This document shows positions 10,745 through 22,540 of a stretch of DNA of 64,000 nt, one piece after another. The stretch covers positions 692,827 through 756,826 of the forward strand of contig NW_019776035.1 of NCBI RefSeq assembly GCF_001039355.2. The letters are read 5' to 3'. A model generated the notes under the pieces. The model had not been told where the DNA came from. It saw only the letters and a list, made by a program, of their open reading frames with translations, and made no database searches. Source of the stretch: Lingula anatina (Eukaryota; Brachiopoda; Lingulata; Lingulida; Lingulidae). Position 1 is the first letter of the stretch. Every line of letters starts with the position of its first letter. The translations under genes and the position numbers were made by a program.

Positions 10745-12538
10745 TTACTCATTTATGTTTTTCTGAATAGTAATGTAATGCGTTTCCATCGGAAAGCACC
10801 ACATCCCCTCACTGTCAAGGTATAAGCCACGCTTGTATCCATCTCTCTTTACGTAATCTATACAGAACCTAACAACACGTAGATCAAATGGGTTTTGATC
10901 TGCACATCGTCCGTTTAAACAGCATATAGAGGCAGCAATTCCAACCTCTGCCAAGGTCGGCAAAACGACGTGGGAGACAACTTCTTTCTGTTGGAATATA
11001 GCCTTAAACATCGGAAAAGACACATTTAACACGTCTGCAATACAGCCGTTGAATAGAAAATTTTGCCAGACTTCAAATATTAACTTTTGATTTTCTGCCT
11101 TATGTGGAAACATAACCTCAGAACAATTCAGAGACGCGGCTCCAATGATATCAACCTCATGTTTATCTACCACTATAACCATCTGCCCTCCTGGTTTAAG
11201 AATGGAGTACATTGCAGAGATGGCTTGTTTCAGATCTTGATATGGATCAAAGGGATCATCAGGCACACTTGTTACATGGTACAGGGCGTGTAGCGCTAGC
11301 ACCTTGTCCTGTAGCTGTTGTGGATAGGCTTTCATGACCCTCAAATCTTGTACAGATTGTCCATAGTAATCTTGAAATGGCCTGGGACAAGCAATATCAA
11401 TAGACATTGCTCATATTCTCAATAAATTCCTTATATTTTCTCAGAGAATCCTCGTGTGGTTCCTCCACGCTGATGATCATTTCCTTATTAAGGTCGTCCA
11501 GTTTGCTGTAGATGGGCGCCATTGTTTCTCCATCACCTCCTCCAAAGTCCATAATGCGTACTGGTGAAGGTATTTTGGACTGATTGAGTATGTTCCACAA
11601 TTTAGTTTCCATGCTTTGACTGGGGAACTTTCTATTGCCTTCATATGTTCTGGAAGTAGAATGCAAAGTGATAAGAAACTCCAATATACAACACACACAC
11701 ACTTACACAAATTTAAAGACCTTGTAGACTAATTTTGTAAATTTACAATAATATGTAAGCAAACTTTCTTACCCAACCTATCACAGATTCAGGGTTAGGA
11801 AGAAGAAAGTAAATACTAGTAAATTTGAACTATTGGACCGTTTTATTCCAAGACTATGCGAGTGTCAATATTAATTATTCAACATAATATAGTTATCTTT
11901 CATTTGATATTGCTGTGGGTTATAATGATTCACTGGGAATTTGACATCTACGCTGTGCTTTAAATAAGGCAACTTTATACGTACATTGCAAATTAGTCAA
12001 ATTATTGTAACAACTTCATGTAGAAAAAATGAGAGAGTACAGAACACCACCGAGACAGTTCAATTCTCGTTATCATTTATACTTAATTAGTCACCTCTGT
12101 TTCATTTAATAATATATTAATTAATTTACTCACATCAATAAATAAATAAATAATACAATTGATTACCACCAAATTCTAGCCCATGCAATACCTATCCTGA
12201 ACATTCTATCAAAATCCCTCCACAACTTTTCCCATTATGTTGCTAACAGACAAACTGATCATGACTAATAATCAACTTATAATCGACCATTAATTAATCA
12301 ATTATTGGGTCACATACCAACAATCTTGTCGTTTGTTACTATGTCCTCTCACAACAGCTCCTGAAATTTTCACACGCTGTATAATGTTACCTTAACGTCT
12401 TATATTAAGCAATAAGTCAATAACTTACCCTTTGAGTAAAGTAAGATACGTTTTGTAGTAGGCCTGTGAGAAACTAATAGACCTGAATTCCTGCAGAAGT
12501 GCATGCTGCATTTTGTCCTCTTTTTGTGATTCACCCAG
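10745..12538 (-). pseudogene. HNMT-like methyltransferase copy C, frameshifted, start codon lost
   Basis: Exon 2 (10,745-11,649) covers the full family length. It includes GGGDGETMAPIY, VEEPHEDSLRKYKEFIENMS and a normal C-terminus ending YITIQKNINE. A two-base deletion near 11,405 (inside the ENMSNASIDI segment of the other copies) shifts the frame. Exon 1 (12,429-12,538) keeps its donor, but the position of the start ATG reads CTG. The intron is about 780 bases. Without both changes it would be a normal copy, so it is a fairly young pseudogene. Its substitutions differ from copies A, B, F and G (for example MWCFPMETHYITIQ), marking an older branch of the family. Confidence 0.75.
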
Positions 12539-13466
12539 TTTTAGCAAAGATGCAGCCACGTAAAATAAAATCAGCCTAAAACTCGACTGTCCGGTTTTCA
12601 AAACTGACTCCAGCGGTCTTGGTGACACCAATGACCCTCCGCCTTGATACTGCCATCGAGAATATTAAATATAAAGGTTAAACACCACTTTATGCAGATA
12701 CGGGTAATTCAAGTGGTTACAGGCTAAAGTTAATGAATATTGGTTTGCTGGTAGACTTACAAGCAGTTCATTTGGCTTTTATTAATTTATTTGCAATTGT
12801 CTTTGAAATTTTATATTCAAGAAAACTGAATTAATCTGTAAAGGTTATACATTATGTAAATTTGTAAATTTCAAAAACATGATTTCAGTTTGGAATAAAC
12901 AAATATTTTCACTGTGCATGTAAAATCCTAATAAGAATCTGCTGCTTTTACACAATCACGTGGCATTGGCCATCAAGATGCTCAGGCACTTATACTGTTG
13001 GTAAGTCGTGGGTGAACGCCTTCTGCTATGTAAATTGGATGTTCATAGTTGACTGCGATAATGATGCTGTATCAAAACCGGTTTCTGAAATCCAATGGAC
13101 GGAGATAATGGGGCATCCGTGACAGGACTTGCCCATTGCTGACCTATCCTGAAAAGTGAAGTTTCTGTCAGTTAGGTAGAGGTCACGGCAGCTCTCTACA
13201 CCCACTGACAACATCAACGCTTATGTGACTTTTAAGGCACATTTTATTTTATTTTACTTGGCTGCATCTTGGCTGCATCTAAACAATTGCCCATGTTCCA
13301 ACTAACTCTTCTCTTCCCTGTATTTCACTGGGAACATATCGTGATGAATTCAGTGATAAATATATTTACAAAAGAGGCATTTCATCTGTTAAACCAGAGT
13401 CCGAAATTTAAAGATAAACCCACGTTCAACCTTAACGTCAAAATTCAACGAAAAGCCAAGAACTTG

Positions 13467-13577
13467 CCCTTTGTGAAAGTAATATATATTTTGTAGTTCG
13501 CCTTTAAAGGAAGTAATTGATCAGAATTACCACAGCAGTTGATGCCGCATCTTGTGCTCTTCGTGAGATTCGCTCAT
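13467..13577 (-). pseudogene. orphan exon 1 remnant of the HNMT-like family
   Basis: Starts MSESHEEHKMRHQLLW and then hits a stop. The rest of the exon is recognisable but rearranged, and the donor position reads GGGCAAG instead of GGGTAAG. No matching exon 2 lies between it and copy C. It is flanked upstream by the usual conserved flank sequence. Confidence 0.6.
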
Positions 13578-14605
13578 TTTCGGCAAAAAATCGGTCATGA
13601 GAAAAATAACCAGCCTAAAACTAGACGATGCTGTTATCACAATCCCAGCAGCCTTGTTGAATATATGTCCTGTTGCTTGAATCTCACACCGAGAATATAT
13701 TATATAAACATCTGTAACCATTGTTTTTTGTTTGCTTGTTTGTTTGTTTGTTTATTTTGCATTCATTTATGATCATTCTTTGACATAATTATGTTCTATT
13801 AATTTCACTTAATCAAAAAATGTGATATATTTTGTACATTTGTATATTTTAGCAACGAGATTGTATCTGGAATCAACTTATTTTCACTATGCATCTTACT
13901 TAGCATCTGCGGGTTGTATTCTGTCACGTAGCATAGGCCATTAAAGATGTACATACATTCAATTATATTGTCGGTTAGCCTTGCGGAAACCAGAAACTCA
14001 TTTTAAATACCGACGTTTCCTCCATAATAAGGCTTCTGTCTCTGCAACTGAAATGTTCTCAGTTTACTGCGATATTGCACTTGACAATCTTCCTAATTAA
14101 ACACTACCTCAATGTCTTTGCGCTAGTTCTCACATTGGTGCTGACTGCAAGTTTATCTCACGCCCACTTGATTAGAATATGTCGACTGAGACAATTTTGA
14201 CCAGTAAATTTTTGGAGAGGCTTTTGATGATGTTGAGGCCGTATAGTTTCGATAAATACGCGTACAGGCTAGATATGACATCTCCCTTGGCCTAAGAGGT
14301 TATGTTGCACTGAACGCACTAACCGATGGATGCTCTCACTCAACAATCGATCATTATCACTTCCGCTCACTTACACAAGTAAACGTTTCACTCTCACGAT
14401 CAATCCCAGACCCGTTGGTCTAAAACTTCACGTAAGTGCGTGCAACAGACACCAAGTCAACCACGAAGCTAAGTTAATGTAACCCCGGGTCATGACAAGA
14501 AGTGGCTTTTATACATGTTTTACTTATCATTACAATCTAACACGGATTCAGTGTAAGTCCGTGAAACATTTAGTGTATGAACATGCAAAACGGGATAGGT
14601 TTTAT

Positions 14606-14606
<1 letters not shown>

Positions 14607-14652
<46 letters not shown>

Positions 14653-14795
14653 TAAGTCAGTTCCCTGGCTTAGATGACTAGGATTTTAATGAGAGCGCTG
14701 TTACATCCTGATAGGGTAAGATGTGCCCATGTGCCCATGTTGCCTTGGTAGTTAAGTCCATAGCCAGGGAACCTGACTTAAGTTTTTTTTTTTTT
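14607..14795. repeat. fold-back element: poly-A, inverted repeat, poly-T
   Basis: A 44-base A run is followed by CTTAAGTCAGTTCCCTGGCT (from 14,651). After about 90 bases comes the complement AGCCAGGGAACCTGACTTAAG (ending 14,782), then a T run. The A and T tracts extend the pairing, so the whole 189-base segment can form one long hairpin. It could be a small MITE or an inverted duplication of a retrotransposed tail. Confidence 0.75.
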
Positions 14796-15169
14796 GTGAA
14801 ACCTGGGCCGGTGTATGATTATTTCCGTCCAAACTGATACATATGTCCTTCAAAAACTATAGGGAATTTGAAGGCGTATACTGGACACTCAGTCGAGTAG
14901 CTTATGGCAATATAAATTTAAAAATAAGTGAATAGATATATAGATAGTAGAAAGATAGATAAGATAAAATTAAGATTAAAGAATTAGAAAAGTGATATAA
15001 GCGTGGTAACAACTGGCACGACAAAGACCCTTTTGCAAAATCATATTTTTCTGAAATGTGTGTTAGATCAATTGAATCTTGGTGCCATTGTTCTTCAATG
15101 AAATGCTTTATTTCAAAACATAATATGGAATACGGTTTCTGGTCTTCAAATAAAAGCTATCGGCGTGTT

Positions 15170-15310
15170 CCTAAGGAAACTTTCGTAGATGGATCCAACT
15201 CCACGGTGACTCTCGCTGAATTCAATCAAATAACTGATTGACAATCTTTGCTCCCGTACTGGAAGCTTTTTCACTTTGTTTTGACTGCGACAGAATATTT
15301 GTATATATCT
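15170..15310. repeat. partial member of the dispersed inverted-repeat family
   Basis: Contains AAACTTTCGTAGATGGATCC and CTCGCTGAATTCAATCAAAT, homologous to 1,440-1,631 and to the arms at 40.4 and 46.9 kb. It abuts the 3' flank of methyltransferase copy D. Confidence 0.5.
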
Positions 15311-15381
15311 TCTGTACAATAATAATGAATGCTTAAGCCACACTCAAATTACTCAATTGCAACTTTCTGGAGTTTTACGTA

Positions 15382-15685
15382 TTACATTACCATCGGGAAG
15401 CACCCCATCCCTTCACTGTCAAGGTATAAACCATGCTTGTATCCTTCACTCTTTACGTAATCCATGCAGAACCTGACAATACGTTGATCAAACGGGCTTT
15501 GATCTGCACATCGCCCGATTGCACAGCATACAGATGCAGCAATTCCAACCTCTGCCAAGGTCAGCAAAACGACGTGGGAGACAACTTCTTTCTGCTGGAA
15601 TGTAGCCTCGAACATCGGAAAAGTCGCATTTATCGTCTCCACAATATTGCCGTTGAATAGAAAATTTTGCCGGACTTCAAATATA
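15382..15685 (-). pseudogene. HNMT-like copy D, C-terminal fragment
   Basis: Encodes only the last third of the family protein (FPMFEATFQQKEVVSHVVL through FDQRIVRFCMDYVKSEGY to GCFP), then a premature TAA. On its 5' side the coding sequence stops abruptly at 15,686 and runs into unit-flank sequence. Exactly the same breakpoint occurs at 32,475, so this fragment was duplicated as part of a larger block after it was truncated. Confidence 0.75.
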
Positions 15686-15973
15686 AGTATATTTTAAAAA
15701 CGTGATTTCTATTTGGAATAAACATAACTTTTTACTGTTCGCAGCACACCTTTATAAGAAGCTGATTTTACTCAGTCACGTTGCATAGGATATTTAAGAT
15801 GACTGGAAGCACTTAAATATATTGTTGGCAAGTCGTGCTTGTGCCGGTGAGTCATTTTAACCGGCTATTTCTACTTTATAAAGTGAATATATACAGTTGA
15901 CTGCAATGATGATGCTCCATCAAAAAGAGAAAAGAGTTTCTGAAACCCAATGTTTCGTGGTGTTTTGAAATAA

Positions 15974-15977
<4 letters not shown>

Positions 15978-16019
<42 letters not shown>

Positions 16020-17367
16020 CACTTCTTTAAAACCGCGCTACACATGCGTCTCAGCGCTGTTTACAAAAAAATAAAAACTCCACAGATAAATTAAAGCCAG
16101 TATAGACTAAAAACAGAATACTTAAAAATTTTAAAAACTAAAAAGATGCTATAAATTAAAGTATTCTTTAAATAAAAAAGTTTTTAAATTCTTCTTAAAA
16201 CAGTAATATGAGTCATCCAGAGACACATTAGATCTTGTGATAAAATTAGACCATAAAATCGGTGCACAAATCTCGAAACTTCTGTGTCCATATGTTTTAA
16301 GAGTCTTTTTGGTGTCTTTTCGCTTAAGTTGAAGTTGTCCACTAGATCGAAGTGATCTGATAGGAGTTAAAAGTTCTATGGTAGAATTTAAGTAAAATGG
16401 ACAGTCGCCCTTTAAAATCTTAAAAGTCAAAAGTAATATTTTAAAAACTATTCGTTGAGACACGGGTAGCCAGTGGAGGTTTCGCAGAATTGGTGTGATG
16501 TGGTCGGACTTCTGAGCTTTACAGAGGAGACGAGCAGCAGAGTTCTGAATTGATTGTAGCTTTTCCATTTGATAGTTAGGTATTCCAAACAATAGGCTAT
16601 TGCAATAATCCAGTCTAGAGGTTACAAATGCATGGATGAGTAATTCAGTTTGCTTTGTGTTGATAAGGTGAAAGATCTTGGATATCCGTTGGAGACTAAA
16701 ATATGCTGTTTTACATACTTTGTTAATGTGTGATGTCATTTCACATTTGTTATTAAAAATAACACCCAAGTTCCTTACTTCTGTTGTTGGTTTTATAAAA
16801 GAATCCCCAAGTCTAATACTATCAAGTGCAGTATTATCTTTGGAAAACTTAGAGTTGAAATGGACTAATTCAGTTTTTTCATCATTAAAAACTAAGTAGA
16901 TGGACTTGAGCCAAGATCTAAGTTCATTCACACAAGCCTCAATAGTTGCTTTTTCATCACAAGGATTTTCACATATAACATATATCTGGGAATCATCTGC
17001 ATACAACATCAAATTGAAACCAAACTGAGCAACTATATCCTCAATTGGTGAGGTGTAGAGTGTAAACAGTATAGGACCAAGCACGGAGCCTTGTGGCACG
17101 CCATAAAGTAATTTGCCTAATTTTGAAATAGAAGAGCCTATGCGTACATGTTGCTTGCGTCCAGTTAGATAAGACCGAAACCAGGAGAGAACTGTCCCAG
17201 TTACCCCAAAACGGTGTGCAAGTCGTTGGAGCAATATGTCGTGATCGAGAGTATCGAAAGCTGCTGATAGATCAAGAGGAATCAATATCACATGTTTTTG
17301 ATCATTCAGGGCTTGGAGAATGTCATTCTGCACCTTAAGAAGGGCTGTTTCTGTACTGTGGTTTGGT
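15978..17367 (-). mobile_element. 5'-truncated non-LTR retrotransposon (CR1/L2/jockey-like LINE)
   Basis: The paralogous block at 32,750-32,790 runs without a break through the site where this 1.39-kb segment sits, so both edges are defined by an empty site. The 3' end (low coordinate) carries a (TTA)n tail (15,978-16,017 on the plus strand), which is usual for this clade. The element is cut in the middle of the reverse transcriptase at 17,367, the usual 5' truncation. No long target-site duplication is visible; at most TAA. Confidence 0.85.
16149..17367 (-). CDS. reverse transcriptase fragment of the LINE
   Basis: Open for about 405 codons. It begins without a start codon at RPNHSTETALLKVQNDI, a conserved RT segment. 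It continues through DLSAAFDTLDHDIL (motif A with catalytic D), GVPQGSVLGPILF, YADDSQIY (motif C with the catalytic DD pair) and the C-terminal block around LHWLPVSQRIVFKILLLTFK. It ends KEYFNL at a TAA. The endonuclease and the RT N-terminus are absent because of 5' truncation. The frame is undamaged, so the insertion is recent. It cannot transpose alone, since the promoter and endonuclease are missing. It lies in the remnant flank of copy D and has no role in the host array. Confidence 0.9.
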
Positions 17368-17493
17368 CTAAGAGGTCAATTATGTGACATGTGGCCTTAA
17401 AATATGATCTTAGGAAAAAAAAAACGGGGTATAAGGTAGTTCCCGTATCTTTGAATATCTTCATAAAATTACAAATGTTTTTCGGTAGTTAAA

Positions 17494-17757
17494 NTTTTAC
17501 GTTTTGCGGCATCCGCAGGCAGGATATAATAGCAGATGTCTTTCTTATCGTAACCTACATTACGGCACCCGGGAACAACACAACTTTGCGGCATTTTGTT
17601 TTTCTGACACCTGGATGTTTAGTCACCTACTGCATAGTAAAAAGGCTACTATTACTAGTACAGCTGTGGGAAGCTACTACCCAGGTTACGTCACTAGAAA
17701 CTGACCAATCAGAATTTTCTCATCTAAATCTCATCTTTTCTCTCTAAAACGTAAAAA
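17494..17757. mobile_element. MITE-like insertion with short inverted ends, preceded by a single N
   Basis: The segment starts TTTTACGTTTTGCGG and ends CTCTAAAACGTAAAA, giving an imperfect inverted terminus of about 11-14 bases. The paralogous block at 32,895-33,060 lacks it. A lone N at 17,494 sits at its left edge, so the boundary may be affected by assembly. Confidence 0.5.
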
Positions 17758-17883
17758 GAACAATTTTTTGACGTCGATTTATAGTTTTTATACTGTAAAA
17801 AAAGCAGTGAACGCTATGTGTTCCTAGAGCACAGTAGGCCTTTAAGTTAACGTCATATATTAAGCAATAAATCAATAACTTAC

Positions 17884-17996
17884 CCTCTTTGAGTAAGGTA
17901 AGATACATTTTGTAGTAGGCCTGTGAGAAAGTAACAGAATTGAATTCCTGCAGAAGTGCATGCCGCATTTTTTTCTCTTTATATATATTCACCCAG
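17884..17996 (-). pseudogene. HNMT-like exon 1 remnant
   Basis: Encodes MRHALLQEFNSVTFSQAYYK and a GTAAGT donor, but the ATG position reads CTG. A two-base insertion before the donor changes the exon phase. It is duplicated at 33,103-33,215 with the same defects. No exon 2 belongs to it apart from fragment D, 2.2 kb downstream. Confidence 0.65.
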
Positions 17997-18697
17997 TTTT
18001 AGAAAAGATGCAGCCAAGTAAATTAGAATTAGCCCAAAACTCGACGATCCTATTTTCACAACTAACTCCAGCGGTCTGGTGACACCAGTAAGTTTCTGCC
18101 ATTGAGAATATTATAAAGAAGGACGGTTAAACACAACTTTTGCTAATACTGGCATTTCGAATGGTAACAAGCTAAAGTAAATTTATGCTGGTTTGCCGGT
18201 AGACTAAAAAGCTATACATTTGACTTGTAATCGATTTATCTATAATTATCTTTGAAACATATTATTCAAGAAAATTGGCCAAATCTGTAAGGAGAATATG
18301 TTATGTAAATTTATATAATTTCTAGGGAACATACGGTACCAAGTTTTGGCCATGACGCAAAGCCCCTTGAGTTAAAGTTTAAATATGTATAAAAACATCC
18401 TTACGTCATGTCTAATTTACCATGACTGAACCACTACAAAATATACCTGGATGCGGTAGAAAAATTAAAATGATCCGGACATACGTTACCGTACGTTTTT
18501 GGAACATACGTTACATTTAGGGCTCTTTGCAAAATGTAAAAGACGTGGTACAAATTAAAATTTGAATTTAAATTGAGGCAGTCGTGGGTTTTTGTTCAAT
18601 ACACATGCGTGTTTTAAAGAATTGAATACAACTTTGAATTCATTCAGTTTTATTTTTTGACACTGATGCACCTTTATATTGGGTTTGGGTGTACATA

Positions 18698-20329
18698 CAG
18701 GGTTGCTACTTAATATGGAATATTTTTTATCATTGTTATTTTTGAGTGCTGATTAATTTTATTTTGGCTTGAGTCATTAAATAAGTATGTCACTGAGTAA
18801 TAAAAACATCCAGTCTTCTGTTGTGAGATATTTTGGTCAATGGTATCAAATCTGACATAAGATGCCATTAAAAAGAAAGGAACACCCCCAGAAAACCATA
18901 TCAACAGTTTGATGCCAGTATTAACTTTAAGCTAAAATATTAAAGAAAATGATAGCCTCCGGACAGTGATATGTTACACAGTCAAAGAACTCACTACAGT
19001 AAATCATGAAAAGTCAGTAATTGCGGGTATGACCTCCAGCAGCCGCTTGCAGCGCCCTCATCCTACATGGCATACCCTGTGACACGTTTTTTAGTTTGGA
19101 TGGGGATATCATTCCACGCAGTGATATTTGCCTGTCGCAGTTCATCACTATTTACTGGCCGATGACCATAGCTATTAATTCTGTGAGTTACTTTTGCCCA
19201 AAGTTTTTCAATTGGGTTCATATCTGGAGAGTTTGCAGGCCAGGGCAGTTGCTGAACCCATTGCGGCCTCGATGTGGGGTTGCCCAGTCGTCTTGGTACA
19301 CAAAGTTGTTCCTGAAGATGACTCTTACCAATCGAAGCATTGTTTGCTGTAGAATGTATCTGTAAGAATCCTGGATGAGGTTGCCTCCTAGAAAAACCAA
19401 CTGGTTCTGGGCACCGACCTGAAATGCTCCCCAAACTGAGACGTTACCATACCCTGTTTGCACCCTAGGCAGTACACAATCATCGTTTTATGCCCCTCGT
19501 ACACGTCGGTGGACACGGATTCGACCATCAACCCTAAAAAAATCCATATCTGGCCTCAGCACTGAAAACGACGTGATTCCAGTGTTTTGGCTGCAAACGC
19601 ACGTGGTCCCCAGCCCATTGCAGACGTCGCTGTATATGACCTGCTGTTAACAGTGGTTTCCGTACTGGCCTTCGTGCAAAATAACCGGCTTGCAGTAATC
19701 TCTTGTTCACGAGGGACCTTGAAACGGGCGTTTGAATGACATTCTGCCTCTCTTCTCTGAGGACACTGGTTGTCTTTGTACGACCAGCACGGCGTTCTCT
19801 AAGGAAAAGGCGATCCTGTCTTCTTGGTGTGATACGCGGACACCCTGGTCGAGGTATTGGAGTAGGTGCCCCTGTTGCATCTTTTCTTTGGAGGACTTTA
19901 CAAACGGTTCCTGATAAATGTTGAATCCAGGAAATGGCTGTCCGTTTCTGGCCATTTTTTCTGAGAGCAAGAATCCCATAGTAAGCTGCGTTGCTTAGCT
20001 GTCGAACCTAATCTTCACTAAGGCACCTGTCAAGTTTCAGAGCGATCCCTTTGTTGCTTCTCTAAACACACTCCAAAGATTGACCAAACCCATGCGTTTT
20101 TATACAAGGGCAGAAATTGCCGAAAAGACCACCCCTCACATATCTGACCACAGAAAATGCAGCTGCATGCATCAATTGTTTCGAGAGTTGTGTGAAAATT
20201 AGGTAACACACCTGGCTACGCATGGAGTGACACCTCAGCTTTGGATTTAAAGTAGTTGGAGAGATATTAAATACTTTGTTGAAAATTTACTCGCCAAAAA
20301 ATAATATTCCATATTAAGTGGTAACCCTG
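18698..20329 (-). mobile_element. Tc1-like DNA transposon, full length but inactivated
   Basis: Ends are inverted repeats starting CAGGGTTGCTACTTAATATG (left) and CAGGGTTACCACTTAATATG (right, reversed), flanked by TA on both sides. Minus-strand frames at 19,063-19,980 give Tc1 transposase pieces: GNVSVWGAFQ, RNNFVYQDDWATPH, WPANSPDMNPIEKLWAKV (second catalytic D and the DxxPIE motif) and QAAAGGHTR. At least two frame shifts or stops separate them, so no transposase is made. The paralogous sites at 28,578 and 36,588 lack the element, confirming insertion into this block only. Confidence 0.9.
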
Positions 20330-20331
20330 TA

Positions 20332-20620
20332 TGTCAAAGGCCCATACCAAATCTTGTCCTTTGCATAAAAAGCCCAGACCCCTGCACATGCCATACAAAC
20401 AAACTTACAGCTTGGCCAATTTACTTGGTCTAAGACATCCCCTTTATAATTACACATACAAACAAACTGGAAGCTTGGCCATTTAACTTGGTCAATTAAC
20501 TTGTCCATTATGCTGTTAACAATGCAGAGACACCTTAAATAATGGGCCCAGCCAGGGTGTAATCAACATGGGGTCTGGGCTTTTTATGCATAGGACTAGA
20601 TTTGGTCGGGGGCTTTGACA
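20332..20620. mobile_element. MITE with ~50-bp terminal inverted repeats
   Basis: Left end TGTCAAAGGCCCATACCAAA and right end (reversed) TGTCAAAGCCCCCGACCAAA continue to match for about 50 bases, up to CATAAAAAGCCCAGACCCC. The flanks are TA on both sides. The interior holds two partial copies of ACAAACAAACT...AAGCTTGGCCA. It sits directly against the Tc1-like element, which inserted at the TA of its left flank. It is absent from the paralogous sites at 28.58 and 36.59 kb. No coding capacity. Confidence 0.88.
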
Positions 20621-21269
20621 TATATATCGTGTTATTTTCTGCACTGCTCGCTCTGCTAGAGAATCATGTCTGATGTAAAGTTTTGTTATAATTCTATCGA
20701 CAAATATGCGTTTGATATAGTATGGTTATGAGTATCACGTTTGTTTTAATTAAATCATCATCTATTTTTTTTCATTTTAAGTTTGTTAATACATTTATTT
20801 ATTTGCTTTTGCTTTATGATGATGATGATCCAGCAAAATTTATTTCTGAAGCCTATTTCAATTAAAATTCAAATATATTTCGGCAATTGACCAACCACTG
20901 AAATGGTGAAACTAAACTTTAATGAATAATTAGAATTTTCTGTACATAGTTATAATTACCAAGCAAGGAAAAAAAACAAAACAGTCAATGTAAAAAGACA
21001 TTTTTTTTATGCATATATGCTTTATCTGATTAAAATGAAATCCGTGCTGAAAAATAAATAACATTACTCTTGAATTAATTTGCCTCACCAATCACACTAG
21101 CGACACCTGGCGCCAAGCAGGCCGTTAAAACCCATAAAAGCATGATAAACTAAATAAAGTTTACCACATAAAATGTTACCTTTTCTGCTCTAGGTACATG
21201 TAGATTGCAAGTGTCTAGTATATTTCTGTACATGTATATGCCTGTCCCTCTAAACACTTCTGAAAAGAA

Positions 21270-22227
21270 TTAATAGCAATTACAATGCTCTGAAATCAAA
21301 ACGCCATTCCATTGGAACAAATTATTCATTTGTGTGTTTCTGGATAGTATAATATAACAAGTATCCAACGGAAAGCACCACATTCCCTCGCCATCAAGGT
21401 ACAGGCCATGTTTATATCCGTCACTTTTCACGTAATCCACGCAGAACTGGAGAATACGTTGATCAAACGGGGATTGGTCTGCACACAAACCATGTAGACA
21501 TCCGATAGAGACTGCAATTCCAATCTCCTCTATGGTCGGTAAAACAACGTGGTGGACTACTTCTTCCTGTTGAAATGACGCCCTAAACATCGGAAACGAC
21601 GCATTTCAAACGTCCGCAATACCACCATTAAACGGAAGTTTTCGCCAGACTTCAAATAGCAACTTGTGATTTTTCGTCTTATGTGGAAATAGAACCTCGC
21701 AACACTTCAGAGACGCAGCTCCCATTAAACAAAATTCATTTTTTTCTAACACTATAACCATCTGCCCTCCTGGTTTAAGAATGGGGTACATTGCTGAGAT
21801 GGCTTGCTTCATATTCTCGTATGGATCAAAGGGATCATCGAAGATACTTGTCAGATTATATAGGACGTGTAGTGCTAGCACCCTGTCCTGTAGGTGTTGT
21901 GGATAGGCATTCATGACCCTCAAATCTTCTAGAGAATGCCCATAGTAGTCTTGAAACGGACCGGAATAGGTAATATCAAGACAGGCCTTGATGTAAGCAA
22001 TCAACTCCTTGTATTTTCTCAGAGAATCCTCGTGTGGTTCCTCCACGCTGATGATCATTTGCTTATTAAGGACGTGCAGTTTTCTGTAGATGGGCGTCAT
22101 TGTTTCTCCTGTACCTCCTCCAAAGTCCATGATGCGTACTGGTGAAGGTATCTCTGATTGATTGAGTATGTCCCACAGTTTAGTTTCTATGCTTTGACCG
22201 AAGTTTTTTCTACTGCCCTCATATTTT
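21270..22227 (-). pseudogene. HNMT-like copy E, exon 2 only, internal stop
   Basis: Exon 2 is nearly complete: KYEGSRKNFGQSIETKLWDI, GGGTGETMTPIY, VEEPHEDSLRKYKELI, LKPGGQMVIVLEKNEFCL, and the C-terminal FDQRILQFCVDYVKSDGYKH. A TGA replaces the TTA leucine codon in GIADVLN at about 21,611. A small insertion near the end changes the last residues and extends the frame. No exon 1 is found upstream; the place where it should be (22,541-22,880) holds unrelated sequence. Motif I reads GGGTGE instead of GGGDGE. Most similar to the intact copy at 37.9 kb. Confidence 0.8.
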
Positions 22228-22540
22228 CTGGAAGTAGATACGACACTCAAATTACATGTAGAAGCACACACTCTAACACAACTTTACCTGTAGACTTTTT
22301 TGTTTACAAAAATGTGAGTAAACATTCCTATCCAATTTCATACTAGTAAATCCGAACTTTTCGATCGTTTTATTCCAAGAGTGTCAATATCATTTTTGCA
22401 ACATACATTGTTATCTGTCATTTGATATTGCTTTGGATTCTGAATTAACTTATGGATATATGTCAACCTTCTCCCAAAACTCCTTATTTACAGCCTTACA
22501 TATATTCTTTTAAGTAATAGAAAATCTTAAGTGTTCAGTG

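Larger units (their letters stand above)
12650..15381. other. gene-less interval between array units
   Basis: Holds repeat-unit flank (12,650-13,080 and 13,790-14,060), a segment at 13,095-13,170 that is shared with 1,245-1,320, a (GTTT)n run at 13,720-13,755, the hairpin at 14,607-14,795 and an inverted-repeat family member at 15,170-15,310. No intact reading frame of interest. Confidence 0.5.

Noticed and set aside
14492-14677. Small plus-strand frame with a poly-lysine stretch
   Set aside because: Translation of the A44 run of the fold-back element.
19063-19980. Minus-strand frames as host genes
   Set aside because: They are broken pieces of a Tc1 transposase between matched inverted repeats.
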